From an uncultured Eubacteriales bacterium (lineage in GTDB: Bacteria > Bacillota > Clostridia > Oscillospirales > Oscillospiraceae): a DNA stretch of 37,765 bases. A model generated the notes under the pieces. The model did no database searches, was not told the DNA's origin, and saw nothing but the letters and a program-made list of their open reading frames with translations. The first letter of the stretch is position 1; every line of letters starts with the position of its first letter. Of this stretch, positions 1 through 9,000 are shown piece after piece. The translations under genes were made by a program, and so were the position numbers. The DNA lies in the NCBI GenBank assembly GCA_900320595.1, contig ONSW01000011.1:1-37765 (forward strand), given 5' to 3'.

Positions 1-951
1 GAGCTGATCGCGCGCTCCGGCGGGAGCGTGACAGCAAGACTTTTGGAAAGACGAGCGGGCCTGTTTGCGGCCGCGGCGCTCTTCGCGCTGCTGCTGACAG
101 TGTCCGGACTCTTTATCTGGGATTTTGAGGTTGTTGGAAATCAGACGATCTCCGAGCACGAGATCCTGCGCACACTTGCGGACTGCGGCATCTCGGAGGG
201 CTGCTTCTGGCCTGCGACCGACGTGGAGACGATCCGGAGCCGCGTTCTGCTGCGGGAGAAAAAGCTCGCGTGGATGACACTGAATGTGCGAGGCTCGCGT
301 GCAACCGTGCTTGTGCTCGAGCGGGAGGAAAAACCGCCGCTCTATGATGAAGAAAAGACAGCTGATCTGGTGGCGCTGCGCGGCGGGGAAATCGCGGAAA
401 TGACTGTAAAAAACGGCCGCGCGCTTGTCACGGCGGGGCAGCTCGTCGCGGCGGGCGACACGCTGGTGAGCGGACGGATGGAGAGCGTAAGCGGAGAAGC
501 ACGATCTGTCCGCGCCGAGGGAACGGTGACGGCCGATACCTGGCGAGAAGAGCGTGTTTATCTGAGCCCCGCAGCAAAGGAAAAGAGGGGGCGAAGCGGC
601 GTGCATCTGATCTTGGGACTCAAGTGCGGAAAAAGGCGGTTCAATCTTGCGCCAAAGGGTAGAAAAGAGCTTGACGAATGTGATAGAATCAGTAAAGAAT
701 ACAAACTGGGGATAAAAGGCGTGTTCTGCTTTCCGCTCTCGCTTGTCGTGGAGGAATACCGGCCGTACGAGAAAGGCGGGGATTTCCGCCCGGACGCCGA
801 GGCGGCGGAAAAGCGGATCCTTGACGCGCTCGCGGATCAGATCGACGGGGAAATCGTTTCCGCCGACTTTGAGCGGGGCGGGGGATGGCTGCTGCTTCGC
901 GCACACTGCCGGGAGAACATCGCGAACCTTCAGGAAAGAACAGACCCGTAA
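1..951 (+). CDS. yqfD: Sporulation protein YqfD (5' end cut by window)
   Basis: The frame is open from base 1, so the N terminus lies outside the window; a GTG at 28 is available but there is no reason to prefer it. After a short basic stretch comes one hydrophobic membrane segment (AALFALLLTVSGLFIWDF), then a POTRA/FtsQ-like beginning (VVGNQTISEHEILRTL) and a long soluble domain. This matches YqfD, a membrane protein needed for sporulation in Bacillus whose biochemical role is unclear. Position directly before phoH, ybeY and era is the conserved Firmicutes order, and that context is as strong as the motif evidence. The full protein is usually near 400 residues, so roughly 80 to 90 residues are probably missing here. 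Confidence 0.85.
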   Translation, partial: ELIARSGGSVTARLLERRAGLFAAAALFALLLTVSGLFIWDFEVVGNQTISEHEILRTLADCGISEGCFWPATDVETIRSRVLLREKKLAWMTLNVRGSRATVLVLEREEKPPLYDEEKTADLVALRGGEIAEMTVKNGRALVTAGQLVAAGDTLVSGRMESVSGEARSVRAEGTVTADTWREERVYLSPAAKEKRGRSGVHLILGLKCGKRRFNLAPKGRKELDECDRISKEYKLGIKGVFCFPLSLVVEEYRPYEKGGDFRPDAEAAEKRILDALADQIDGEIVSADFERGGGWLLLRAHCRENIANLQERTDP

Positions 952-965
952 GGGAGAGAATGCGA

Positions 966-1973
966 ATGATAGAAAAAACCATCGCCGTGGACAGACTGGA
1001 GCATATCATGGGCGTCTTCGGCTCGTTTGACCAGAATCTTCGGATCATCGAGGAAGACCTTGCCGTGACGGTCGTCGAACGCGGCGATCAAATGCACATC
1101 ACAGGCGAGGCGGAAAATGTGATGCTGGCCGAGCAGGCCATCAACGGGTTGCTGTCGCTTTCGGCCAAGGGCGAGAGCATCGACGCGCAGAACGTGCGCT
1201 ATATCCTCAAACTTGTCCGTGAGGGCAAGGAGGATAAGATCGGCGAGCTTGCGGGCGACGTGATCTGCATCACGGCGAAGGGCAAGCCCATCAAGCCCAA
1301 GACGCTCGGACAAAAGGAATACTGCGAGGCGATCGCGAAAAACACGGTCACGCTCGGTATCGGCCCGGCCGGCACCGGAAAAACGTATCTCGCCGTCGCG
1401 GCGGCCGTGGCGGCTTTCCGAGCCGAGCAGGTCAACCGCATCATCCTGACGCGTCCCGCGGTAGAGGCCGGCGAGCGGCTCGGCTTTCTCCCCGGCGATC
1501 TGCAGAGCAAGGTCGACCCGTATCTCAGACCGCTGTATGACGCGCTGTTCGACATGCTCGGCGCGGATACCTATCAGAAATATCTTGAGCGCGGGAACAT
1601 CGAGGTCGCGCCGCTGGCCTATATGCGCGGGCGGACGCTCGACGACAGCTTTATCATTCTCGACGAGGCGCAGAACACCTCGCGTGAGCAGATGAAGATG
1701 TTCCTGACGCGTATCGGCTTCGGCTCCAAGGTCGTGATCACCGGCGACATCACGCAGATCGATCTGCCGGAGGATAAGACGAGCGGGCTGAAGGTCGCAA
1801 TGAAGGTGCTGGAGGGCATCGACGACATCGCGATCTGCACGCTGACCGGCGCTGACGTCGTACGCCACCGCCTGGTGCAGAAGATCATCGAGGCGTATGA
1901 GGTCTACGACAAGAAAAATCCCGCGCCGGCGGAGGAGAAAAAGACGCCGATGCGCAATTACAGGAGAAGATAA
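966..1973 (+). CDS. phoH: PhoH family ATPase
   Basis: Cytoplasmic P-loop ATPase of the PhoH/YlaK type, a helicase superfamily-like fold associated with RNA metabolism; it is often linked to ybeY, as here. The Walker A motif GPAGTGKT is clear and the Walker B region reads DDSFIILDEAQNT. An N-terminal KH-like region of about 100 residues precedes the ATPase domain. Two ATGs lie 6 nt apart at 960 and 966; the AAGGGAG at 950-956 is only 3 nt from the first and 9 nt from the second, so 966 is chosen, giving 335 residues. Its stop abuts the ybeY start, indicating translational coupling in the yqfD-phoH-ybeY-era operon. Confidence 0.93.
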   Translation: MIEKTIAVDRLEHIMGVFGSFDQNLRIIEEDLAVTVVERGDQMHITGEAENVMLAEQAINGLLSLSAKGESIDAQNVRYILKLVREGKEDKIGELAGDVICITAKGKPIKPKTLGQKEYCEAIAKNTVTLGIGPAGTGKTYLAVAAAVAAFRAEQVNRIILTRPAVEAGERLGFLPGDLQSKVDPYLRPLYDALFDMLGADTYQKYLERGNIEVAPLAYMRGRTLDDSFIILDEAQNTSREQMKMFLTRIGFGSKVVITGDITQIDLPEDKTSGLKVAMKVLEGIDDIAICTLTGADVVRHRLVQKIIEAYEVYDKKNPAPAEEKKTPMRNYRRR

Positions 1974-2459
1974 ATGAAACACCTGATCACCGTCAGCCGT
2001 GAAAAGCGGGGACTGGGACACAAAGAGGCCGCACAGCTTGTGAGGCGCGCGGCGGCGATGGCGCTGGACGCGGAGGGGATCCGCGAGGCGTGTCTCATCA
2101 ATGTGATGCTGACAGATAACGAGGGCATCCGCCGCGTCAACCGCGAGTTTCGCGACGTCGACCGCGCGACGGACGTGCTGTCGTTCCCGTTCAATGAGCT
2201 CGTTCCGGGCGGCTTTGACGCTTTGCTCTGCGAGCGTGACCCGGAGAGCGGCGCCATCGTGCTGGGCGATATGATGATCTCGCTTGAGCGCTGCGCAGAG
2301 CAGGGCGAGGAATTCGGCCACGGCTTTGAGCGGGAGATCATGTATCTCACGGTCCATTCGGTGCTTCATCTGCTCGGATACGACCACGTGGACGAGGGAG
2401 CGATGAAGAAACAGATGCGCGACAGAGAAAAAACGATCATGGGGGATAAGGACGAATGA
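1974..2459 (+). CDS. ybeY: Endoribonuclease YbeY (rRNA maturation)
   Basis: Single-domain zinc metalloprotein involved in 16S rRNA 3'-end maturation and ribosome quality control. The diagnostic H-x3-H-x5-H zinc motif is present as HSVLHLLGYDH near the C terminus, and the upstream TDVLSFPF strand and ESGAIVLGDMMIS are family-typical. Length of 161 residues is normal. The ATG follows the phoH TAA with no gap, and the gene overlaps era by 4 nt (ATGA), so all three are read from one transcript. Confidence 0.95.
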   Translation: MKHLITVSREKRGLGHKEAAQLVRRAAAMALDAEGIREACLINVMLTDNEGIRRVNREFRDVDRATDVLSFPFNELVPGGFDALLCERDPESGAIVLGDMMISLERCAEQGEEFGHGFEREIMYLTVHSVLHLLGYDHVDEGAMKKQMRDREKTIMGDKDE

Positions 2460-3343
2460 CAAAATCTGCGATGATAACGATCTGCGGACGGCCGAACGTC
2501 GGCAAGTCCACGCTGACGAATGCACTGGTGGGCGAAAAGGTGGCAATCGTTTCGCCCAAGCCGCAAACGACACGAAACCGCATCACCGCGATCGTCGAGC
2601 GCGGCGAGACACAGTTTGTCCTGCTGGATACGCCCGGCATCCACAAGCCGCGCACAAAGCTCGGCGACTATATGGTGAACGTCGTGCGCGAGAGCGTGGC
2701 GGACGTCGACTGTGTGCTGATGATGGTCGAACCCGTGGCCTCTATCGGGCCGCAGGAGGAGGCGCTGATCGAACGCCTCAAGGAGACGGGAAGCCCCGCG
2801 ATCCTCGTGATCAACAAGATCGACACGGTCGAGAAGGGACGTCTGCTCGAAGTGATCGCGCTGTACTCTGCTGCCTATGATTTCGACGCGGTGATCCCCG
2901 TTTCAGCCAAGACCGGCGACGGACTGAACGAGCTGCTCGTCGAGTTGGAGAAGTACGCTGAGGAAGGGCCGCATTTCTTCCCCGACGACATGATCACCGA
3001 CCAGCCCGAGCGGCAGATCTGCGCGGAGCTGGTGCGCGAAAAGCTGCTGCGCTGCCTCGATAAGGAGATCCCGCACGGCACGGCCGTCGAGGTCACCCGG
3101 TTTTCCGAGCGCGACGACGGCGTCGTGGAGATCGACGTGACGATCTACTGTGAAAAAGACAGCCACAAGGGCATCGTGATCGGCAAAAAGGGCGCGATGC
3201 TCAAGAAGATCGGCGAGCTTGCCCGTACGGATATGGAGGCCTTCCTCGGTACCAAGGTCTTTTTGCAGACCTGGGTCAAGGTCAAGGAAAACTGGCGCGA
3301 CAGCATGGCACAGCTTCGCAACTTCGGCTATAACAATGAATAA
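2456..3343 (+). CDS. era: GTPase Era
   Basis: Ribosome-assembly GTPase that binds the 3' end of 16S rRNA in the 30S subunit. The GTPase domain shows G1 GRPNVGKST, G3 DTPGI, G4 NKID and a SAKTGDG G5 loop. The C-terminal half is the KH domain (VIGKKGAMLKKIG). Length 295 is typical. The start ATG overlaps the ybeY stop. It is followed by a small yqzL-like gene and recO, a standard Firmicutes arrangement. Confidence 0.97.
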   Translation: MTKSAMITICGRPNVGKSTLTNALVGEKVAIVSPKPQTTRNRITAIVERGETQFVLLDTPGIHKPRTKLGDYMVNVVRESVADVDCVLMMVEPVASIGPQEEALIERLKETGSPAILVINKIDTVEKGRLLEVIALYSAAYDFDAVIPVSAKTGDGLNELLVELEKYAEEGPHFFPDDMITDQPERQICAELVREKLLRCLDKEIPHGTAVEVTRFSERDDGVVEIDVTIYCEKDSHKGIVIGKKGAMLKKIGELARTDMEAFLGTKVFLQTWVKVKENWRDSMAQLRNFGYNNE

Positions 3344-3420
3344 GTCATTGCGGAAGCTGAAATAAATACCAACTATATTTGACCGCCCCGCGCGAATACT
3401 AAAGGCGTGAGGTGGTTTGG

Positions 3421-3567
3421 ATGAACAGCGATATCTTATGGCAGGCCTTTGTCGACACCGGCGACCCATCGTATTATGTCCTGTACAAATCCGCGTCCGA
3501 CAAAGAAAGAGAAGAGAAGAAGAAAAAAGAGGGCGGAGAGGGGCGCATGCCCGCCGCCTCGGATTGA
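3421..3567 (+). CDS. yqzL: YqzL-like small protein
   Basis: A 48-residue ORF starting MNSDILWQAFVDTGDPSYYV, with a lysine/glutamate-rich tail. The pattern of a short aromatic start (I-x-W-x-x-F), a T-G turn and a YxLYK segment matches the YqzL family of small Firmicutes proteins, and the gene sits between era and recO where yqzL usually lies. A purine-rich AGGTGG about 7 nt upstream of the ATG serves as ribosome binding site. The function of YqzL is unknown. Family assignment rests on the short motif plus position, so it is good but not certain. Confidence 0.75.
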   Translation: MNSDILWQAFVDTGDPSYYVLYKSASDKEREEKKKKEGGEGRMPAASD

Positions 3568-3581
3568 AAGAACGTACATAG

Positions 3582-4319
3582 ATGTTTCAGACGACAAAAG
3601 CACTGGTGCTGCGCGAGGTGAAATACAAGGAGGCGGACAGGATTCTGACGCTGCTGACCGCCGACAACGGAAAGATCACCGCCAAAGCGCGCGGCGCGCT
3701 GCGTAAAACCAGCAAGACAGGGGCCGCCACCCAGCAGCTGACCTATGCCGATATGACGCTCTTCCTCAACAAGGGCAAATGGACGGTCAACGAGGCCTCG
3801 GTGATCGAGCCCTTTGAGGGCTTGAAAGGAGATATCGCACGTTTCGCACTCGGCTGCTATTTTGCCGAGTGCGCCGAGGCGCTTTCCGTCGAGGATCAGC
3901 GGGACGATGCGCTTTTGAGCCTGGTGCTCAATTCGCTTTATGCGCTGAGCCGCGATCTGCACGACGCGCGCAAGATCAAGGCCGCCTTTGAACTGCGGCT
4001 GATGAGCCTGTCGGGGTATCGCCCCTCGCCGGAGCACTGCGCACACTGCGGGGCGGAAACGGTGGAAAACCCGGTTTTCGACCTCGTTGACGGACGCGTC
4101 TACTGCCGGAAGTGCAGCCGCAGCGGCAGCACGGTCACGCTGGACGACGCCTCGCTCGCGGCGATGCGTTTTGTGCTGGACGCGCCGCCGAAGCAGATCT
4201 TTTCCTTTGAATTAGAGGGAGATCCTCTCGTTTCTCTTTCGTATGCGGCGGAGAACTATCTCCTGATGCAGACGGAGAGAAGCTTTGGCACACTGGATTA
4301 TTATAAACAATTCAAATAA
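3582..4319 (+). CDS. recO: DNA repair protein RecO
   Basis: Recombination mediator that with RecR loads RecA on SSB-coated single-stranded DNA. The N-terminal OB fold is recognisable (ALVLREVKYKEADRILTLLT) and the C-terminal half has a four-cysteine zinc site, CAHCG and YCRKC. Length 245 residues is normal. The ribosome binding site before the ATG at 3582 is weak (GAAAG), so expression may depend on coupling to the yqzL-like gene 14 nt upstream. mutS2 follows 12 nt downstream. Confidence 0.93.
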   Translation: MFQTTKALVLREVKYKEADRILTLLTADNGKITAKARGALRKTSKTGAATQQLTYADMTLFLNKGKWTVNEASVIEPFEGLKGDIARFALGCYFAECAEALSVEDQRDDALLSLVLNSLYALSRDLHDARKIKAAFELRLMSLSGYRPSPEHCAHCGAETVENPVFDLVDGRVYCRKCSRSGSTVTLDDASLAAMRFVLDAPPKQIFSFELEGDPLVSLSYAAENYLLMQTERSFGTLDYYKQFK

Positions 4320-4331
4320 CGGGATACGGCT

Positions 4332-6704
4332 ATGAGTTTTTTTGAAAAATCACTGAACACGCTTGAACTGCCTGCTGTGCTGAACATGCTTGCCGCCGAA
4401 GCGGTGGGCGATTCGGCCAAGGAGGCGGCGAGGGCGCTTGCTCCGTCATCGGATCCCTTTGAGGTCAGACGCCGTCTCGGCGAGACGAGCGCCGCCAAGA
4501 CGATGATGGTCGTGCGCGGCAGCCCGTCCTTCTCCGGCGTAAAGGACGTCCGTCCCTCGCTGGCAAGAGCGGATCTCGGCGGGGCGCTGAACACGCGCGA
4601 GCTGATGGATATCGCGCGCGTGCTGCAGTGCGCGCGGCTTGTGCGCGGCTATATTGCGGACGACAGCGTCGGCAAAACGCCGATCGACTATCTCTTCTAT
4701 GCGCTGCACGCGAACAAGTTTTTAGAGGAGAAGATCAACGGCTCCATCCTGGGCGAGGATGAGATCGCGGACAGCGCATCGGCCGATCTCGCGTCGATCC
4801 GCCGCCAGATGCGCGCGGCTGCTGCCAGGGCGCGCGACGCGCTGCAGAAGATCATTTCGTCTCCGTCTTATGCCAAGGCGCTGCAGGAGCCGATCATCAC
4901 CATGCGTTCCGACCGCTATGTCGTGCCGGTAAAGGCCGACCACAAAGGTGCCGTTCCGGGTTTGGTACACGATATCTCCGCCTCCGGCATGACGCTGTTC
5001 ATCGAGCCGATGGCGGCCGTCAAGGCCAACAACGAGCTGCGCGAGCTTGCGGCAAAGGAAAAGCTCGAGATCGAGCGGATCCTTGCCGAGCTTTCCGCGG
5101 ACTGCGCCGAGCACCGAAACGACATCGATTCGGATTATGAGGTACTGGTGAAGCTTGATCTGATCTTTGCCAAGGCCAAGCTCTCCTATAAGCTCGACTG
5201 CGGCGAGGCGGACACGGAGGGGACAGGCCTGATCCTGCGCCGGGCACGGCATCCGCTGCTTGACCAGGCGAAGGCCGTGCCGATCGACGTTGAGCTAGGC
5301 GACGGATTCGATACGCTCGTCATCACGGGCCCGAACACCGGCGGCAAAACGGTCTCGCTCAAGACGATCGGACTGCTTGCGGCGATGCACCAGTGCGGGC
5401 TGCATGTTCCCGCCGCAGACGGAAGCGTTCTGCCGGTATACAGCCATATCCTGGCCGATATCGGCGACGAGCAGAGCATCGAGCAGAGCCTGTCCACCTT
5501 CTCGGCGCATATGACGAACATCGTCAGTATCCTCGAGGAGTGCGACGAGCGCTCGCTGCTGCTCTTTGACGAGCTTGGCGCCGGCACCGACCCGACCGAG
5601 GGCGCGGCGCTTGCCATTTCGATCATCGAATACGCGCGGCAGAAGGGGGCCGTGATCGCGGCCACAACGCACTATGCCGAGCTGAAGGTCTATGCCACGA
5701 ACGAGCCGGGCGTGCAGAACGCTTCCTGCGAGTTCGACGTGGAGACGCTTCGCCCGACTTACCGGCTGCTTGTCGGCATCCCGGGCAAATCGAACGCCTT
5801 TGCCATCTCGCGCAGACTTGGACTTGGCGAGGACATCATTGAGGATGCGCGCCGCCGCGTCGGCACCGAGAGCGCCAGCTTTGAGGCCACGATCGAAAAG
5901 CTTGAGCAGACGCGTCTGCTGCTGGAGAAGGATCGTACGGAGACGGCAAAGCGTCTGCGCGAGGCCGAGGAGAACGCGCGGAAGTCAGCCTTTATGAAGG
6001 CGGAACTCGAGGTGCGCCTTGAAAAGGCGGATCTCAAGGCAAAGCGCGACGCGGAGCGGATCCTGGCCGATGCGAGACGCACGGCGGAGGAGACCTTTGA
6101 GGAGCTTGACGAAATGCGCCGCCACGCCAACGAGGAGAGCGACATCAACGCGCTCAACGAGGCGCGCAGCGAGTTGAGGCGCAAGCTCAACACGGCCGAG
6201 GATAACGTAAGAGTCAAGGAAGCCGCCCCAGCGGTTGAAGAAAAGAAATCCGCGCGTGCCGTCGTCGCGGGAGACATCGTGCAGGTGCGCTCGCTCGGCG
6301 TCAAGGCCGAGGTCATCTCCGTATCTCCCGACCGGACGCTGACACTGCGCGCGGGGATCATGACGCTGACCGCCAAGGAAGACGAGGTTTTGCTCCTCGA
6401 GGGAGAAAAGCCGAAGAAGCAAAAGACTGCCTCGGGTGGGACGGCGCTCCGTTCGGAGACCTTCTCGTCCGAGATCGATCTGCGCGGTCTGGAGGCGATG
6501 GAGGCCGTGCTCGCCGCGGAGCGGTATATCGACAGCGCCGTGATGGCCAAAATGAATACCGTACGGATCATCCACGGAAAGGGGACAGGAGCGCTGCGCA
6601 GCGCGATCCAACAGATGCTCCGCAGGAACAAAGCCGTCAAATCCTTCCGTCTCGGGCGTTACGGAGAGGGAGAAACGGGCGTCACTGTTGTCGAACTGAA
6701 ATAA
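4332..6704 (+). CDS. mutS2: Endonuclease MutS2
   Basis: MutS paralogue lacking the mismatch-recognition domain; the family acts against homologous recombination and, in Bacillus, in rescue of collided ribosomes. The ATPase core has Walker A GPNTGGKT near residues 333-340 and Walker B LLLFDELGAGTDPTEGA. A long charged coiled coil spans about residues 510-640. A C-terminal Smr nuclease domain is complete, with IDLRG and the HGKGTGALR loop. At 790 residues it is full length. It is the last gene of the yqfD-to-mutS2 run. The GCCCC/GGGGC hairpin just after the stop lacks a T tract and is not a convincing terminator. Confidence 0.96.
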   Translation: MSFFEKSLNTLELPAVLNMLAAEAVGDSAKEAARALAPSSDPFEVRRRLGETSAAKTMMVVRGSPSFSGVKDVRPSLARADLGGALNTRELMDIARVLQCARLVRGYIADDSVGKTPIDYLFYALHANKFLEEKINGSILGEDEIADSASADLASIRRQMRAAAARARDALQKIISSPSYAKALQEPIITMRSDRYVVPVKADHKGAVPGLVHDISASGMTLFIEPMAAVKANNELRELAAKEKLEIERILAELSADCAEHRNDIDSDYEVLVKLDLIFAKAKLSYKLDCGEADTEGTGLILRRARHPLLDQAKAVPIDVELGDGFDTLVITGPNTGGKTVSLKTIGLLAAMHQCGLHVPAADGSVLPVYSHILADIGDEQSIEQSLSTFSAHMTNIVSILEECDERSLLLFDELGAGTDPTEGAALAISIIEYARQKGAVIAATTHYAELKVYATNEPGVQNASCEFDVETLRPTYRLLVGIPGKSNAFAISRRLGLGEDIIEDARRRVGTESASFEATIEKLEQTRLLLEKDRTETAKRLREAEENARKSAFMKAELEVRLEKADLKAKRDAERILADARRTAEETFEELDEMRRHANEESDINALNEARSELRRKLNTAEDNVRVKEAAPAVEEKKSARAVVAGDIVQVRSLGVKAEVISVSPDRTLTLRAGIMTLTAKEDEVLLLEGEKPKKQKTASGGTALRSETFSSEIDLRGLEAMEAVLAAERYIDSAVMAKMNTVRIIHGKGTGALRSAIQQMLRRNKAVKSFRLGRYGEGETGVTVVELK

Positions 6705-6760
6705 AAATGCCCCGCAGGGGGCGCACGGAATGTATAAATCTCCAAAACCGTCAAAATCGG

Positions 6761-6789
6761 TTGACGTTCTGACATTTTTTTGCTAAATT
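6761..6789 (+). promoter_or_regulatory. Predicted ptsH promoter
   Basis: TTGACG (6761-6766) and TAAATT (6784-6789) separated by 17 nt, in an AT-rich gap after mutS2. A second -10-like TATAAT lies at 6814-6819, but it has only a poor -35 at the right distance. Confidence 0.6.
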
Positions 6790-6793
6790 ATAT

Positions 6794-6809
6794 ATGTACG
6801 AACGTACAT
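6794..6809. promoter_or_regulatory. Palindrome upstream of ptsH, candidate operator
   Basis: ATGTACGAACGTACAT: 7-bp perfect inverted arms around a 2-nt centre, placed between the -10 element and the ribosome binding site of ptsH. Position and symmetry suggest a repressor site or a short mRNA leader hairpin. The binding protein is unknown. Confidence 0.4.
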
Positions 6810-6836
6810 CTTGTATAATGTTAAGGAGTGGCAAGT

Positions 6837-7100
6837 ATGATAACCAAAGAGGTAGTTATTAACAATCAGGTTGGCCTTCATGCCAGACCGGCTACTTTCT
6901 TTATCCAGAAGGCGAATGAGTTCAAGAGCAGCATTTGGGTCGAGAAAGAGGAGAGACGTGTCAACGCGAAGAGCCTTCTTGGCGTGCTTTCTCTTGGCAT
7001 CGTCAAGGGAACCACGGTCACACTCATTGCTGACGGCGCAGACGAGGACGAGGCTATCGCTACGCTCTCCGAGCTCATAGATTCCGATTTCTCCGAGTGA
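6837..7100 (+). CDS. ptsH: Phosphocarrier protein HPr
   Basis: Small phosphocarrier of the PEP-dependent sugar phosphotransferase system. Starting at the ATG at 6837 (8 nt after AAGGAG) gives 87 residues, with the active-site histidine at position 15 (GLHARPA) and the HPr-kinase regulatory serine at position 46 (NAKSLLG). These are exactly the classical numbers, which supports this start over the GTG at 6828. Presence of His15 argues against the paralogue Crh. The gene is monocistronic, with its own promoter and terminator; ptsI is not adjacent. Confidence 0.95.
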   Translation: MITKEVVINNQVGLHARPATFFIQKANEFKSSIWVEKEERRVNAKSLLGVLSLGIVKGTTVTLIADGADEDEAIATLSELIDSDFSE

Positions 7101-7127
7101 GAAGCGGCAGTATTATTACCTGAATCA

Positions 7128-7153
7128 GGGGCGTGCTTGGCACGCCCCGTTTT
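7128..7153 (+). terminator. Rho-independent terminator after ptsH
   Basis: Perfect 9-bp stem GGGGCGTGC / GCACGCCCC with a TTG loop, followed by GTTTT. Confidence 0.85.
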
Positions 7154-7179
7154 ACTATCCCGGCACAGGCGGGTATGAT
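7151..7179 (+). promoter_or_regulatory. Predicted uvrC promoter
   Basis: TTTACT (7151-7156) and TATGAT (7174-7179), 17-nt spacer, starting within the T tract of the ptsH terminator and about 80 nt upstream of the uvrC start. Confidence 0.5.
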
Positions 7180-7259
7180 CTTGTAAGAATAGATCTGCCT
7201 GAGCCGGCACTGTCTATGCGGCTGCGGAATGGCGGATCGCTGGGGAAAGGGAAAGACGC

Positions 7260-9000
7260 ATGCTGGACACCCTGCTTGAAAAAGCGAATAATCTGCCACT
7301 GCTGCCGGGCGTGTATATCATGCTGGACGACAAGGGCGAGGTCATCTATGTCGGCAAGGCCAAAAAGCTGAAAAACCGGGTGACAAGCTATTTCCGCGGC
7401 GAGCATCTGCCGAAGGTGGCCGCCATGGTCGAAAAGGTGCGCGACTTCAACGTGATCGTGGCGAGCAGCGAGTTTGAGGCGCTGGTGCTGGAAAACTCAC
7501 TGATCAAGCGGCACAAGCCGCACTATAACATCCTGCTGAAGGACGACAAGGGCTATCCCTTCATCCGCATCGATAAGAAGAGCGCGTATCCGGTGATGAG
7601 CGTCACGCGCAACGCGCCGAGGGACGGGGCTAGCTATTTCGGCCCCTTCGGCGGCCGCTACCAGACGCGCGAGATCATCACCGTGATCCAGAACGCGCTG
7701 CTGCTGCCGGACTGCTCGCGCCGTTTCCCGCGCGACATCGGCAAGGAGAGGCCCTGCCTGAAATATCAGATGGGCAGCTGCGCGGGCTGGTGTCTGCCGG
7801 GCATGACCGAGGAGGATTACCGCACGCGCATGGACGGCGGAGGAGCTGCGCTTTGAGCAGGCGGCCGCTCTGCGTGACCGCATTCGCGCCATCGATGCGC
7901 TGACGCGCAAGCAGCGCGTGATCTCGACGGCTTTTTCGGATACCGACGCGATCGGCTTTTGCCGCGGCGCGAAGAGCTGCTTTACCGTGCTGCATTTTCG
8001 CGGCGGCGATATGAGCGGCAAGGACACGGAGATGATCGACGAGCCGCTTGAGGACGACGCCGAGGCGATCTCGAACCTCGTGCGTCAGTATTATGCGACG
8101 CGCGGCACCGTGCCGAAGCATATCCTGCTGCCGATCGAATGCGAGGACAGGGAGGAACTGGAGACCTTCCTCAGTGAGAGCGCAGGAAGAAAGACAGTCA
8201 TCGAGGTGCCGCAGCGCGGCGAGCGGATGAGGCTGATCGAAAGCGCGGCTCTCAACGCAAAGGAAGAGATCCTTCGCCGCACGACCCAGGCGCAGCGAAG
8301 AAGCAAAACGCTTGAATGGCTGCAGAAGGCGCTTGGACTTGAACAGTTTCCGACGCGGATCGAGGCCTTTGATATATCGAACCTCGGCAACACAGGCATC
8401 GTCGCGGCGATGACCGTACATGTGGACGGAAAGCCGCTCAAGCGCGCTTACCGCAAATTCCGCATCCGCGGACTGGAGCAGCCGGACGACTATGCCAGCA
8501 TGTATCAGGTGATCTCCCGACGGCTGCAGCACTATATCGACGGCGATGAAAAATTCATGCCGCTGCCGGATCTGTTCCTGATCGACGGCGGCGATAAGCA
8601 TGCTACGACAGCCGTGCGCGCCGCGGCGGATCTGGGGCTTGTGATCCCGACCTTCGGCATGGTAAAGGACGAGAGGCACCGCACGCGCGCTCTCGTTTCG
8701 CCGGAGGGGCGGGAGATTGGCATCGTCGGCAACCAGGCGGTCTTTTCCCTGGTAGGCAACATCCAGGAGGAGACGCACCGCAGCGCGATCGAGTATCAGC
8801 GCTCGCTGCGCAGCGAGGCCTACGGCTCGACGCTTGAAAAGATCCCGGGCGTCGGGAAGAAGCGCCGGGAGGAGCTGATCGGCCATTTCAAGTCGGTCAA
8901 GGCGATCCGCCAGGCAAGCATCGAGGAGCTCTGTGCCGTCGTGCCGAAAAACACGGCACAGGCCGTCTGGAGCTATTTCCGCCAGGAGGAAGAGGAATGA
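7260..9000 (+). pseudogene. uvrC: Excinuclease subunit UvrC, disrupted by frameshift and probable internal deletion
   Basis: UvrC makes the dual incisions of nucleotide excision repair. The first frame (7260-7856) encodes the GIY-YIG nuclease domain (PGVYIMLDDKGEVIYVGKAK) and then runs to a TGA at 7854-7856 after EEDYRTRMDGG. From about 7837 the homology resumes in another frame with the UVR motif EELRFEQAAALRDRI and continues without a stop to 9000: RNase H-like domain (EAFDISN, LIDGG) and helix-hairpin-helix (IPGVGKKRREELIGHF). The linker of roughly 25-30 residues that normally separates these two points is absent, so an out-of-frame deletion is more likely than a single-base error. An assembly error is possible. 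The downstream part has an in-frame GTG at 7918 and an ATG at 8011. Confidence 0.85.

Noticed and set aside
930-2573. 547-codon open frame on the minus strand opposite phoH and ybeY
   Set aside because: The plus strand encodes clear PhoH, YbeY and Era; the antisense frame has no motif and is an effect of GC-rich codon usage.
6706-6725. GCCCC/GGGGC hairpin after mutS2 as a terminator
   Set aside because: Short stem and no T tract.
6828-7100. GTG at 6828 as start of HPr, or the gene being crh
   Set aside because: The GTG overlaps the ribosome binding site; the ATG at 6837 places His at 15 and Ser at 46. The active-site His excludes Crh.
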